The notes: generated from the sequence alone by a model not told the origin. A stretch of 57,630 nt of DNA from Deltaproteobacteria bacterium (GCA_016210045.1 JACQUX010000007.1:1-57630), one strand, 5' to 3'. Shown: positions 15,243-24,852, numbered from the stretch's first letter. Numbers and translations: made by a program.

Positions 15243-17390
15243 TCACTCCTGTGGCCCCGGCAGGGCCTCCGCCGGTAGTGGCAGCGCGGGCGTCGGCACG
15301 GGAGGTGCTTCCGCTGGTGGTGCCGGCAATTCGTCGGCCATATCTGCGCCAAAATCACCCAATAATCCCAACGCAGCATCCGAGACGATTTCACGATCCA
15401 CGACGCGGCGCAGTTCGGCGCGCAACTGGCGCGGCGTCAGCTCCTTCATCCCCTTCCACGCCGCCGTCAACGCCGCACGATCGCCGCCGCTGAGGAACTG
15501 GAGTTGTCGCCGCAAGAGCGCAATGCGCGGTCGCCACACGGCCACATGCGCGCTTTGTTCAGGCCACTGCGCCAACGCCGCGTCCAGTACACCCAAGACC
15601 TCTTCCGCCTTGGCGGGCTGGGACGCTTGCAACAAGACCACGGCGGCGGCCACTTGCATCCCGACATAAGGTTCCAGTTGGCCGAGGAAACGCGCGACTC
15701 GGGCCGCATGGTCGATCCAACCGCTCACCCCCCCGATCTGCGCCATCACCGACTGCAGCGTTGCCCACGACGCACGGCGCTGCTCGAGCCGCATGCGTTG
15801 CCGCAGCAACTCCAGACCGGTCAACAACTCCGCCTGTCCGCCGGCCGGCGCATGGAGGTTCGCCACTACAGCGCGAATCGCACGATCCACATCTTGCCAA
15901 TGGGGAAAGTAGGGGAAAAAATAATCCCATTTGACCGCCGAGTCTCCCATTGCCGTGGCCAGCTCGCCCCGTCGTTGCCATTCGCGCATCGAGGCCACAA
16001 CATTAAAGGCCTGCCAATATGCAGCCGCTTGTTGCGCCGCCGCATCGTCGCGGTAATATTTCCGTTGCAGGGCGTCACTGATCATAAATTCCAATCGATA
16101 GGCGCGCTGATCCGATCCCACCCACGCGGCAAAAATATTCGCAAATTCCGCCGCAATGTCCCGCAACACCGCCTGTTGCGCCGGATCCAGGATATATTGA
16201 TACGGGGAGACCGCATCGGTCGATTCCAGCGGCCGTGGCGGATGCGCGACATCCGCAGCCTCTTCAGGATCCCGCATCGCCCACCGGCGCGGAGACTCCA
16301 CCAACTCCCACGGCACGACGCCGTGCCGCAAGCGGGGACGCGCGGTCTCTGCTTCGGCGACGCGTCGCGTGATCGGCAGTCCGGCGCTCAACGAGTCGAT
16401 CGCCGCAAACATCGGCGCCAGTGGTTCCAATACGGCGTCTCGTTGGGCGTCGTCCATCTCTCCGGTCAACCACAGCCCGTAGACGCTCCGGAAACTCTCC
16501 ATATCAACGGTCGTGACCGACTCGTTGTCCGGGCCGACCGTATCCCGCTGATAGCGTGACAGGAGTTGCTTGAGCGTCGTGGCAAATAATGCTTGCTCGC
16601 CGAAGACGCGATAGCGCACGTAGCCACGCAGGAGATCGAACCGTTTGCGTCCGTCGTAAAATTGTGCATACTCCAAGCGACCGCGAGCAAAGCGGTCGGG
16701 ATCACGCAGCCCCTCCACTCGATCTCGCGCCTCCTGGTAACTGTCTCCAAGCGCCGCGTCCGTCCCATCGAGCGCCCGCGCGGCCGCCGCCCAATCGCCG
16801 TTATGGAGATGCGCCAACGCCTGGCGCACTCCACTCTGGATGATGAAATCGTTCGCAATCAGCATATAGAAACCGAGCGCGTCTTCGCTCTCAGCGGAAC
16901 GATACCAGCGTTTGACTTGACACGTCCCATCGCCGGCCTCTGTCACCCGCTGTCGCAGTGCAAAGTAGGCCTCGACAGCATCGTCCCAACGCCGTTGCTG
17001 CAGATGCTCGCCGGCGCGCTCGAGCTGATCCTGATATGCGGCCCGATCATCGCCATCCACCATCAATGCGCCCCGCGGACAGTCGTAGGACTGGCACCCG
17101 ATACAGAGCAACGCCCCGAGAATGAGGCCTGAGAGCATCAACGGAACACTGGGCCGATGGGTCGCGGAATCGCTGGTCGCCGTGAAGGGCTCGAATGCCC
17201 GCCCCATATCGGCCGACGGCGCGGTGCGCACCCAATTCGGCAGCACCGTGCGATACGCATTCACGCGACTTCCGGCACCCTGTCGCGACCGCATGCCCAC
17301 GGACCAAGCGTTGCCGCCACCCACAGCGCGACTGCGCTGCCCGTGCTGCGTCACAAAGGTCCGACGTGATCTAATGTGCGTTCGATACAT
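15243..17390 (-). CDS. Large membrane-anchored TPR-like protein of unknown function
   Basis: A 715-residue protein. The first 80 residues are basic and low in order, followed by one hydrophobic helix (about 83-99) ending Cys-Ile-Gly-Cys. A roughly 580-residue helical-repeat region comes next, with TPR-like pairs (for example around Gly-Glu-His-Leu-Gln-Gln-Arg-Arg-Trp-Asp-Asp-Ala-Val), and the tail is Pro- and Ala-rich. The Cys after the helix resembles a lipobox, but it is too far from the N-terminus for a normal lipoprotein signal. A sigma-28-like promoter lies at 17430-17456. Because its -10 box abuts the ATG at 17429, the next ATG at 17390 is the likelier start. Confidence 0.6.
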   Translation of the reverse strand: MYRTHIRSRRTFVTQHGQRSRAVGGGNAWSVGMRSRQGAGSRVNAYRTVLPNWVRTAPSADMGRAFEPFTATSDSATHRPSVPLMLSGLILGALLCIGCQSYDCPRGALMVDGDDRAAYQDQLERAGEHLQQRRWDDAVEAYFALRQRVTEAGDGTCQVKRWYRSAESEDALGFYMLIANDFIIQSGVRQALAHLHNGDWAAAARALDGTDAALGDSYQEARDRVEGLRDPDRFARGRLEYAQFYDGRKRFDLLRGYVRYRVFGEQALFATTLKQLLSRYQRDTVGPDNESVTTVDMESFRSVYGLWLTGEMDDAQRDAVLEPLAPMFAAIDSLSAGLPITRRVAEAETARPRLRHGVVPWELVESPRRWAMRDPEEAADVAHPPRPLESTDAVSPYQYILDPAQQAVLRDIAAEFANIFAAWVGSDQRAYRLEFMISDALQRKYYRDDAAAQQAAAYWQAFNVVASMREWQRRGELATAMGDSAVKWDYFFPYFPHWQDVDRAIRAVVANLHAPAGGQAELLTGLELLRQRMRLEQRRASWATLQSVMAQIGGVSGWIDHAARVARFLGQLEPYVGMQVAAAVVLLQASQPAKAEEVLGVLDAALAQWPEQSAHVAVWRPRIALLRRQLQFLSGGDRAALTAAWKGMKELTPRQLRAELRRVVDREIVSDAALGLLGDFGADMADELPAPPAEAPPVPTPALPLPAEALPGPQE

Positions 17391-17429
17391 AAGAGCCGTC
17401 CGCTGTTCCCAACTCGTTCTGTAGGCCAT

Positions 17430-17456
17430 TCATCGGCCGCGCGCAAAAAAAGTTGC
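17430..17456 (-). promoter_or_regulatory. sigma-28-like promoter, site 1
   Basis: On the minus strand GCAACTTT (17456-17449) is followed by exactly 11 bases and GCCGATGA (17437-17430). Three further sites in the window share the -35 sequence and the 11-base spacing. The Escherichia coli FliA consensus is TAAAGTTT, 11 bases, GCCGATAA. It is placed to drive the 17390-14107 operon. Confidence 0.55.
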
Positions 17457-17561
17457 GTCGCCCAGCCCCTATCCACGGCCCTCGGCCGGGCGCAGGGCAA
17501 GTATGGCGTGGAAAGTTCAGGCGTTAGAAGTGTCGCACGACGGACGTTTCTTGAAAAATAT

Positions 17562-18971
17562 CTACTCCCCGCCCTTCCCTTTACGGATGCCGGGTTTCGT
17601 GTGTTGGGCGGGGTCCAGCAGCTTGGCGAGCGTCTTTGGTGGCAAGGACAGTTCGCGCATGGCCATCGCGCGCAGCGTAGTCCCTTCCGCGGCGGCGTGT
17701 TTAATCAGCTGCGCGGCGGCGTCGTAACCGATCACCGGCGCGAGCGACGTCCCGACGGAGAGGTTGCGATCCAGCAGTTCGGCGCAGCGCTGCGCGTCGG
17801 CTTGCAATCCATGCACGCAGCGTTCACGAAAGTTATCGACCGCGCAAGTGAGCAGATCGAGCGACTCGCACAGCGACTCGGCGAACAGCGGATACATCAT
17901 GTTCAATTCGAAATAGCCGCCGAGTCCGCACAACGTCGCGGCCACATCGTTGGCAATCACGCGCGCGCAGACTTGCAGCAGCGATTCGATGATCACCGGA
18001 TTGATTTTTCCCGGCATGATCGACGATCCCGGCTGCACGGCCGGCAAGATCAACTCGCCAATCCCACAGCGTGGACCGCTCGCCAACCAACGGATGTCGT
18101 TGCCCACTTTCGAGAGCGCGACCGCCGCGGCCTTCAGTACGCCCGCGAGTTCGACCAGGCCATCCGGCGCCGCTTGCGCTTGGAAATGATTCCGCGTCTC
18201 GCGCAGCGGCAACTGCGTGGCCCGCCGCAACAGCGCGATGGTCCGCGCCGCAAAACGCGGATGGGTATTCACACCGGTCCCTACTGCGGTGCCGCCGAGC
18301 GGGAGTTCACACAATCGCGGCAGCACCGCCACACATCGCTCCCGGCTCAATGCCGCTTGATGCGCATAGCCGCTGAATTCTTGGCCGAGCCGGATCGGCG
18401 TCGCGTCTTGCAAATGCGTCCGTCCCGTCTTGACGATGCTGTGAAACGCCTTGGCCTTCGCGGCCAGCGCGTGTTCCAAGCGTTGCAGCGCCGGGACCAA
18501 TTCCCCGGCCAACGCGGTGGCGGTCGCGAGATGGATCGCCGTCGGGAAGACGTCATTGCTCGATTGGCCGTAATTCACGTGATCGTTGGGGTGCACTAAC
18601 TTACTGCCCCGTTTCCCGCCGAGCAATTCCGTCGCGCGATTCGCGATCACTTCATTCGCGTTCATATTCGACGAAGTGCCCGAACCGGTTTGATACACAT
18701 CGACCGCAAACTCCGCGTCCCATTTTCCTTCCGCCACTTCCCGCGCCGCCCGCGCAGCAACGGCCGCCGTCTGCCGCGGCACCAGTCCCAATCCCGCGTT
18801 CGTCTCCGCGGCCGCCCATTTAATCAATCCCAACGCGCGCACCACGCGCTGCGGAATACTGCGCCCGCTGATCGGAAAGTTCCGCACCGCCCGCGCCGTG
18901 CTCGCCCCATACAACGCACTCGCCGGCACCTCCATCGCCCCCATCGAATCCAACTCCGTCCGTGTTTTCAT
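17562..18971 (-). CDS. fumC: Fumarate hydratase class II
   Basis: A 469-residue enzyme that interconverts fumarate and malate in the TCA cycle; it is the iron-free tetrameric class. The family signature Gly-Ser-Ser-x-Met-Pro-x-Lys-x-Asn-Pro is present, with Thr-Gly-Ser-Gly-Thr-Ser-Ser-Asn-Met-Asn and Gly-Arg-Thr-His-Leu-Gln-Asp. The ATG at 18971 has AAAGGAG upstream. The longer open frame runs through a palindromic repeat at 19051-19163 and was rejected. It is monocistronic, with its own promoter at 18996-19024. Confidence 0.95.
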   Translation of the reverse strand: MKTRTELDSMGAMEVPASALYGASTARAVRNFPISGRSIPQRVVRALGLIKWAAAETNAGLGLVPRQTAAVAARAAREVAEGKWDAEFAVDVYQTGSGTSSNMNANEVIANRATELLGGKRGSKLVHPNDHVNYGQSSNDVFPTAIHLATATALAGELVPALQRLEHALAAKAKAFHSIVKTGRTHLQDATPIRLGQEFSGYAHQAALSRERCVAVLPRLCELPLGGTAVGTGVNTHPRFAARTIALLRRATQLPLRETRNHFQAQAAPDGLVELAGVLKAAAVALSKVGNDIRWLASGPRCGIGELILPAVQPGSSIMPGKINPVIIESLLQVCARVIANDVAATLCGLGGYFELNMMYPLFAESLCESLDLLTCAVDNFRERCVHGLQADAQRCAELLDRNLSVGTSLAPVIGYDAAAQLIKHAAAEGTTLRAMAMRELSLPPKTLAKLLDPAQHTKPGIRKGKGGE

Positions 18972-18995
18972 GGTTGCTCCTTTAAGTTTGCGCCG

Positions 18996-19024
18996 TTTAT
19001 GGACTGCCCCATCCACCATGTCAA
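18996..19024 (-). promoter_or_regulatory. sigma-70-type promoter for fumC
   Basis: On the minus strand TTGACA (19024-19019), 17 bases, then CATAAA (19001-18996). The start codon lies 24 bases beyond, with a Shine-Dalgarno sequence. Confidence 0.55.
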
Positions 19025-19050
19025 TTTTGTCGCAGGCTGTCTCAGCGGGC

Positions 19051-19163
19051 GCGAGGGTTGGTGCCCACTCCGCGTGGCGCTGGGATAGGGGGGACCCGCT
19101 GTTGCGGGGGGGAAGGGTTGACCCGTCCCTCCTGCGCCACGAGGCGTGGGCACCAACCCTCGC
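19051..19163. repeat. Palindromic repeat family A, copy 1 (113 bp)
   Basis: The 30-base arms at 19051-19080 and 19134-19163 are imperfect inverted repeats. The centre contains CTGGGATAGGGGGGACCC, also found in the copy at 27786-27900. It lies between the divergent genes fumC and mrcA. No reading frame in it looks like a gene. It is MITE-like in size, but no flanking target duplication was identified. Confidence 0.75.
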
Positions 19164-19240
19164 ACTACCATCTAAAGCAGCCTGCCAACTAGAAAATGCC
19201 TTGGACTTGCGAAACCAGTCTATGCTACCCGTCATTCCCC

Positions 19241-21799
19241 ATGACAGAACCTCAAGCGACGTTTCTGCAACGCCATGGCGTGATTCGCTTTACGTTGCGA
19301 ACCATTAAGTTCTTCGTCGGCACCACGGCCTGGTCATTAATGCTCGGCGGATTCGCCGCGATGGTCGGCTACTTCTACTTCGCGCACGACCTGCCGAACA
19401 TCCAGACCATGTCCGACTATCGTCCGCCGGTCGTCAGCGAGGTCTTCGCCAGTGACGGCACCAAGATCGGCGAATTCTGGACCGAACGCCGGCTGATCGC
19501 CACGCTCGACCAAATCCCCAAAGTCCTGATCCGCGCGTTTCTCGCGGCCGAAGACGCACGCTTTTTCGAACATCGCGGCGTCGACATCGTCGGGATCGGC
19601 CGCGCGTTATGGGAAGACATCAAGGCCGGCGAATTCGTCCAGGGCGGGAGCACGATCACGCAACAAATCACCCGCTCCATCCTGCTGACCAAAGAAAAGA
19701 AGCTGGGCCGCAAAGTCCGCGAGATCATCTTGGCCACCCGCTTGGAGCGCAATCTGAACAAAGAACAAATTTTGACGCTCTATTTAAACCAGATCTATCT
19801 CGGGAATCGCTCCTACGGCGTCCGTTCCGCATCCGAGAATTATTTTCACAAATCGATGGACCAACTCACATTGGCCGAGGCCGCGATGATCGCCGGCCTC
19901 TCCAAGGCCCCGACCGACGACGCGCCGAATAACAATCCGGGCCGCGCCAAAGAGCGGCAACTGTACGTGCTGAACCAAATGTTGGAACGCGGCTACATCA
20001 GTCGCAGCGAGCACGATCAATCCACGATCGCACCGCTCACGTTCTACGAGGCCGGGATCGATAAAGACTTCAACATCCGCTACACCCCGTATTTCACTGA
20101 ACACGTGCGCCGCCAAATCGCCGAGCAATACGGCGACAAAGTCCTCTATGAAGGCGGACTGCGGATCGAGAGCACGGTCGATATCGAAAAGTACCTCGCT
20201 GCGGAACAGGCCGTGCGCGCCGGACTCGAGGCGCTCGACCAACGGCGCGGTTGGCGCGGCGCATTGCAACGCGGCATCGATCCGGTCACCGCGAAGTCGA
20301 TCAATGAAGAAGTGCACCAGATCGCCACGGCCGAGGCGGGCGAGCGCAAATTTCATATCCCCGAGGCCGCCGAAGACGCATTGCGGGAAACCGGTCCGAC
20401 CCCGTTACAACCGTTGCGCAATTATCGCGCGGTCGTCACCGCAGTCAGCGGACGCACGATCTCGATTCACGTCGGCCATAACGCCGGCACCATCGCCCCG
20501 GAACACGCGACCCGCGCGGGCGGCCGGATCCAGACCGGTGACGTGATTGAAGTCCGCACCCTCGGGAGCGACGGCGCGTATGAACTCGTCCAGACACCCG
20601 AAGTGCAAGGCGCGCTCTTCTCGATGGAAGTGAAAACCGGCTACGTGCGCGCCATGATCGGCGGCTACGATTATCGGCTCAGCGAATTCGACCGCTCCAC
20701 CCAAGCGCTGCGCCAACCCGGCTCGTCGTTCAAACCATTCGTCTACGCCGCCGCGCTCGATAAAGGCTTCACCTACGACACCCCGGTCGCGGACGCGCCG
20801 GTCGCCTATCGAGTCGGCCATGAGGTCTGGGCGCCGAAGAATTACGGCGGCAAATTTTCCGGGATGGGTCACTTCGCCAGCCATATCGCCTTCTCGCGCA
20901 ACGTCCCGACCGTGCGGATCGCACACTCCATCGGGCTGCATTACCTCACCGGTTTCTGCCGCAAGATGGGGCTGACCAATCCCTTCCAAAAATACCTCTC
21001 AATGGCGCTCGGTGCGAACGACGTCTATCTGCATGAAATGGTCAACGCGTATGTGAACTTCGGCAACTATGGCCGCAAGACGCCGGAGATCTTCATCACC
21101 AAGATCACCGACGTGACTGGCAAGGAAGTCTTCACGGCGCCGATCCTCTCCGACGAACCGCCGGCCACGGTCGTCGTGGACAACGGACGCCTCACCCCAT
21201 CCAGCGACTTGAACCAAGACCTCTGGCAAGCGGCGCAACAGACGATCGAAAAAGACAAACTCGATCTCGATCCGCAGGAAATCCAAGTCCTGTACGGCGA
21301 CCGCATTCCGGAAGGCTATGTCGTTACGCCACAGACAGCGCATTTGATCGTCGGCCTGATGCAAAAAGTCGTGAAGGAAGGCACGGCGCGCCGCATGTTA
21401 GCGCTCGGCAAACCGTTGGCCGGCAAGACCGGCACCACGAACGACGAGAGCGACACCTGGTTCATCGGCTTCACGCCGAAACTCGCGGCCGGCGTCTGGA
21501 TCGGCTTCGACGTGCGCCGCCACTTGGGCCACGGCGAACAAGGCGGCCGCACCGCCGCGCCGGTGGTGTTGCAATATCTGCAAAGCGCGGTGAAAGACGA
21601 TCCGCCGTTCGAATTCGAGCCGCCGCCGGGATTCCCCACCACGCGCATCGCGCAACTCTCCGGCGGCTCCGCAGTCTATTGGCACGGCGGCGTCCGCGAA
21701 GAATCGGAGACGTTGGAAGGCTACGAAGAAGACATCGCCGGCCGCCGCATGACCAATCCCGCGTCGGAGTATTTCATGCAGGATATGGGGGATTATTAG
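19241..21799 (+). CDS. mrcA: Penicillin-binding protein 1A
   Basis: An 852-residue bifunctional peptidoglycan synthase. After a cytoplasmic tail and a transmembrane helix (about 25-48), the glycosyltransferase domain has Glu-Asp-Ala-Arg-Phe-Phe-Glu-His-Arg-Gly and Gly-Gly-Ser-Thr-Ile-Thr-Gln-Gln. The transpeptidase domain has the active serine in Gly-Ser-Ser-Phe-Lys-Pro, Ser-Arg-Asn, and Lys-Thr-Gly-Thr. An OB-like insert lies between the two domains. The ATG at 19241 was chosen because the family N-terminus begins there. It is a single-gene unit and ends just before a CGTACG-rich palindrome. Confidence 0.93.
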   Translation: MTEPQATFLQRHGVIRFTLRTIKFFVGTTAWSLMLGGFAAMVGYFYFAHDLPNIQTMSDYRPPVVSEVFASDGTKIGEFWTERRLIATLDQIPKVLIRAFLAAEDARFFEHRGVDIVGIGRALWEDIKAGEFVQGGSTITQQITRSILLTKEKKLGRKVREIILATRLERNLNKEQILTLYLNQIYLGNRSYGVRSASENYFHKSMDQLTLAEAAMIAGLSKAPTDDAPNNNPGRAKERQLYVLNQMLERGYISRSEHDQSTIAPLTFYEAGIDKDFNIRYTPYFTEHVRRQIAEQYGDKVLYEGGLRIESTVDIEKYLAAEQAVRAGLEALDQRRGWRGALQRGIDPVTAKSINEEVHQIATAEAGERKFHIPEAAEDALRETGPTPLQPLRNYRAVVTAVSGRTISIHVGHNAGTIAPEHATRAGGRIQTGDVIEVRTLGSDGAYELVQTPEVQGALFSMEVKTGYVRAMIGGYDYRLSEFDRSTQALRQPGSSFKPFVYAAALDKGFTYDTPVADAPVAYRVGHEVWAPKNYGGKFSGMGHFASHIAFSRNVPTVRIAHSIGLHYLTGFCRKMGLTNPFQKYLSMALGANDVYLHEMVNAYVNFGNYGRKTPEIFITKITDVTGKEVFTAPILSDEPPATVVVDNGRLTPSSDLNQDLWQAAQQTIEKDKLDLDPQEIQVLYGDRIPEGYVVTPQTAHLIVGLMQKVVKEGTARRMLALGKPLAGKTGTTNDESDTWFIGFTPKLAAGVWIGFDVRRHLGHGEQGGRTAAPVVLQYLQSAVKDDPPFEFEPPPGFPTTRIAQLSGGSAVYWHGGVREESETLEGYEEDIAGRRMTNPASEYFMQDMGDY

Positions 21800-21812
21800 G
21801 GCGTGAGGCCTC

Positions 21813-21834
21813 CGTACGTGCGTAGGTACGTACG
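21813..21834. repeat. CGTACGTGCG-type palindromic sequence
   Basis: Nested self-complementary CGTACG and GTACGTAC units in the 35-base gap between mrcA and the convergent DUF4419 gene. Related sequence occurs at 37289-37376. It could act as a bidirectional terminator stem, but there is no T run. Confidence 0.4.
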
Positions 21835-22974
21835 TCAATCGGATGATCCCTCAGCGACACGGGCCTCAAAATCCTCTCTATCGGCGTATCCCAGAAAGCG
21901 CATCATGGCCTCACCCTCGTTCCCGACCGACTCCCCTGCCGCCGCGGCCGGGCCAACTACCCAGCCCAAGCGAGGCCGTACTGAATAATCTTCCAATTGC
22001 TCGACGCCCATCATCCCGCCCACTAACTGATACGGGAATGCCTGTTCGAGATAATGCCAGGTAAACGGGACTTGGGACACGCTACTGGGATAACTGCCCG
22101 GCGCGACCCGCAGCCCGCGATTGCGAACCACGGCCATCCCCTCCCCATGTACATACGGAAACAGCTTGGCCATCTCCCCGGTCAGATGCGCTCCCCCGCT
22201 GGCCCCATCATGATGATAAAAACTTTGCCAGAACGACTCATCCGGCCGCCCTTCCACCGCAGCGACGCACTGGCCAAGCACCTCACAGGCCCCTCGCGTC
22301 CACCATTCCAGATCCCAATCGGCCCATTTGGCGACGCGATCGCGCAATTGGGTCCAATCCGCCGCTGTCCCCTCGATTAAGAATTCCGGAATGCCGCACA
22401 TCGTCCATAGGGAAAAATTGAAAAATTCTTGCACCGCGCTGCACACGGCCAAGTCCGCGACCACTGCGGCCAAGTCATCGGTCGTGGAAAAACGCGCCGT
22501 CAGCGCCGCGCGCGCGCCGTCAAGTACGTGCTCCCGCGTCTTGCCCGCCAATTCCGTAACCATCCCCGGCCAGTCGTTATCAGGCGCTCCACGCCTAAAC
22601 TCGTCGCGACGCACATCAACCGACTTTTTCCCGGGATGGGCAACAAAACAGGACCGCAATGCCTCCGCATCCTGTCGCACATGATGCCCTAATCCCTGCA
22701 GCAACGTGGTCCAGACTGCATCCGGACTCAGTCGCAACGGCAGATGTTCGTTAAATGCGGTGTCCGCGGCGGCGACCAATAGGTTGACATGTTTGCTCGG
22801 CACGACGGGTCCGGTCAGCCCCGCAGAGGCTTCGAAATCCGCTTTCAAGCGGGAATCGCTCAGCAAGCCACGCGCCTGCCGGGCTGCCTCCACTGTACGC
22901 AGTCGTTGTAGACGCGGCTCGACGCGATTGCCCCGTACGCGGGTGACGGGGACGGGATGCAGATTGGCCGACAT
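21835..22974 (-). CDS. DUF4419 domain protein
   Basis: A 379-residue cytoplasmic protein of unknown activity. It matches the DUF4419 pattern: Asn-Leu-Leu-Val-Ala-Ala-Ala-x2-Ala-Phe-x-Glu-His-Leu-Pro-Leu, then Leu-Ser-Pro-Asp-Ala-Val-Trp-x-Thr-Leu-Leu-Gln-Gly, a central Cys-Gly-Ile-Pro motif and Leu-x2-Trp-x8-Glu. The family is better known from fungi and scattered bacteria. The start at 22974 has an AAGGAGG ribosome site. It has its own promoter and converges on mrcA. No neighbour explains its role. Confidence 0.75.
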   Translation of the reverse strand: MSANLHPVPVTRVRGNRVEPRLQRLRTVEAARQARGLLSDSRLKADFEASAGLTGPVVPSKHVNLLVAAADTAFNEHLPLRLSPDAVWTTLLQGLGHHVRQDAEALRSCFVAHPGKKSVDVRRDEFRRGAPDNDWPGMVTELAGKTREHVLDGARAALTARFSTTDDLAAVVADLAVCSAVQEFFNFSLWTMCGIPEFLIEGTAADWTQLRDRVAKWADWDLEWWTRGACEVLGQCVAAVEGRPDESFWQSFYHHDGASGGAHLTGEMAKLFPYVHGEGMAVVRNRGLRVAPGSYPSSVSQVPFTWHYLEQAFPYQLVGGMMGVEQLEDYSVRPRLGWVVGPAAAAGESVGNEGEAMMRFLGYADREDFEARVAEGSSD

Positions 22975-23010
22975 GGTGATCCTCCTTATTAGATGATAGA
23001 AAACTCCCCA

Positions 23011-23040
23011 CCAATAGGTCGGATAACAATATTGAGTCAA
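23011..23040 (-). promoter_or_regulatory. Putative promoter for the DUF4419 gene
   Basis: On the minus strand TTGACT (23040-23035), 18 bases, TATTGG (23016-23011), then a 36-base leader with a strong Shine-Dalgarno. Confidence 0.4.
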
Positions 23041-23070
23041 GCGACTTTTAGCTGTGCACTACGCGGACCA

Positions 23071-24765
23071 CTACATCCATTCATACTCCGGCCCACTCCC
23101 TCCTTCGGGTGGCGTCAGGCGGCCGCCTTTCGCGGTGACCGCGCCGCAGTGGATACAATTGGTGGGATTGATGACCAACTCGCGCGCGCCGACTGCGCCG
23201 GGGCCCCATTCGTAGACCAGTGCTGGACACATATGGATCCAGGCCTCGCCGATGACCTCCGGAACTTTGGTGGCAAGACGGACGTGATTCGGTTGATTGT
23301 CGCGGCTCCGATTGCCCGCCGCGTGGACGCTGTCGAGTTTGTCGAACGTGAGTTGATTGTCCGGCTTCGGATAGGTCCGCGTCCCGGCAGATACGGGATG
23401 CGCGCTGTCGGGCAACGACGGACATTGGCCGCCGGGAAAGCGCCCGTTGGTGAGTGCGGCGAGGCCGGCGAGCATCGAACCGGCCACGAAACCGTGGTGA
23501 AAGACTTGCCGCATATTGCGCACTGCAGCCAGCTCCTTCCAAATGAAACTGGTGCGCACTGCGTGATCATAGGCCGACAGCGGATCGCGGGCATTGGCGT
23601 CGGACGGCGCTTGCAATGCCGCGAAGATCGCTTCGGCTGCGTAAATGCCGCTCCACATTGCGTAATGAATGCCCTTCAACGCAGGCACGTTGACGAAACC
23701 GGCCGAGTCACCGACCACGCATGCCCCGGGCACATGCAGCTGTTCCGGCAACGCGGCCAGGCCCCCTTCGGGAATCGTCTTCGCGCCCCAGCCTTGCTCG
23801 ATCCGATGGCCGCCGGCCAGCATGGTGCGGAATAACGGATGCGTTTTCAGTTCCTGCAACAAATCGTGCACCGACAGCGAGGCATCGGCGTAATCGAGTC
23901 CGACCACGAGACCGAGCGAGATCCGGTTCGGTCCCATTGGATAGGCGAAACTCCCGCCGAACTCGCGATGCGCTTTACCCAAGCGCAGTGGCCACCCCAT
24001 CGTGTGCACTACGGCGTCGAGCGGCTGCGGAACTTCCCACACTTCTTTCACCCCCAACGCATAAATCTGCGGCTGCGCGCGCGAGATTTTAAAATGTTCT
24101 AACGCCGACTGCGTCAAGTGGCCTTGCGTCCCTTCACCGAACACGGTGTATTGCCCGACCACATCCACACCCGGCTCGAAATTCGGCAACGGTTCGCCGC
24201 GCTGATTACGGCCCTTGTCGCCGGTCCGCACTCCGGCCACGCGCCCGTCGTGGACCAAGACTTTCATCCCCACCGTTTCCGTCAGGATCGTCACGCCGCA
24301 TTCTTCGGCGCGCGCGGCCAACCACTTTCCCACTTGCGACAGCGACGCGACGAAGTTGCCATGATTGCGCATCGTCGGCGGCACCGGGATTGGGAACGCA
24401 CGCTTGCTGGTGAGAAATGAGACGCGCTCGCCGGGCACGGGATTGCAAAACGGGAAATCGGTGTCCGCAAGTTTGGGGAACAGATGCCGGAATGCACTCG
24501 GATTCAAGACCGCGCCGGAGAGCAGATGCGCGCCGACGTATTTCCCCTTTTCAAGGATCGCCACCGGACACTCGCCGAGCCGCGCCTTCAGCTGGGGCGA
24601 AGTCTCCAGCAATTGCATCAGCCGAATCGCGCCGGCCAGACTCGCTGGACCCGCGCCGACAAACAACACGCCGACGTCGATGCGCTGGTCGGGCGGCAAC
24701 GGTTCGGTCGCGATGAACTCCCCCGGTTGGACCGGCGGTGGATAATGGGCTGGGATGGATGGCAT
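23071..24765 (-). CDS. Electron transfer flavoprotein-ubiquinone oxidoreductase
   Basis: A 564-residue enzyme that passes electrons from ETF to the quinone pool. The FAD-binding Val-Gly-Ala-Gly-Pro-Ala-Ser loop is near residue 36, and the quinone/membrane region and C-terminal cluster domain are in order. The oddity is in the 4Fe-4S site. Cys 513, 537 and 540 are present, but the fourth ligand of the usual Cys-x2-Cys-x2-Cys is Val 543 (Cys-Ile-His-Cys-Gly-Ala-Val). The cluster may be 3Fe-4S, use another ligand, or be lost. Predicted to be leaderless: the start is 7 bases after a -10 box. No ETF genes are nearby. Confidence 0.9.
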   Translation of the reverse strand: MPSIPAHYPPPVQPGEFIATEPLPPDQRIDVGVLFVGAGPASLAGAIRLMQLLETSPQLKARLGECPVAILEKGKYVGAHLLSGAVLNPSAFRHLFPKLADTDFPFCNPVPGERVSFLTSKRAFPIPVPPTMRNHGNFVASLSQVGKWLAARAEECGVTILTETVGMKVLVHDGRVAGVRTGDKGRNQRGEPLPNFEPGVDVVGQYTVFGEGTQGHLTQSALEHFKISRAQPQIYALGVKEVWEVPQPLDAVVHTMGWPLRLGKAHREFGGSFAYPMGPNRISLGLVVGLDYADASLSVHDLLQELKTHPLFRTMLAGGHRIEQGWGAKTIPEGGLAALPEQLHVPGACVVGDSAGFVNVPALKGIHYAMWSGIYAAEAIFAALQAPSDANARDPLSAYDHAVRTSFIWKELAAVRNMRQVFHHGFVAGSMLAGLAALTNGRFPGGQCPSLPDSAHPVSAGTRTYPKPDNQLTFDKLDSVHAAGNRSRDNQPNHVRLATKVPEVIGEAWIHMCPALVYEWGPGAVGARELVINPTNCIHCGAVTAKGGRLTPPEGGSGPEYEWM

Positions 24766-24772
24766 AGCGCAG

Positions 24773-24802
24773 CGGCTAACATGGCCCCGAACTGAGCGTC
24801 AA
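24773..24802 (-). promoter_or_regulatory. Promoter for ETF-QO, leaderless
   Basis: On the minus strand TTGACG (24802-24797), 18 bases, TAGCCG (24778-24773), then 7 bases to the ATG at 24765. No Shine-Dalgarno sequence fits in the gap. Confidence 0.45.
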
Positions 24803-24822
24803 TGATTTGGGTGAGAAGGCGG

Positions 24823-24852
24823 TTGACAGGCCGGCGACACGAGGGCTAGTTC
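24823..24852 (+). promoter_or_regulatory. Putative promoter for the MBL/cNMP gene
   Basis: TTGACA at 24823-24828, 18 bases, TAGTTC at 24847-24852. The gene starts 120 bases further on. The -35 box is perfect and the -10 box weak. Confidence 0.4.
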
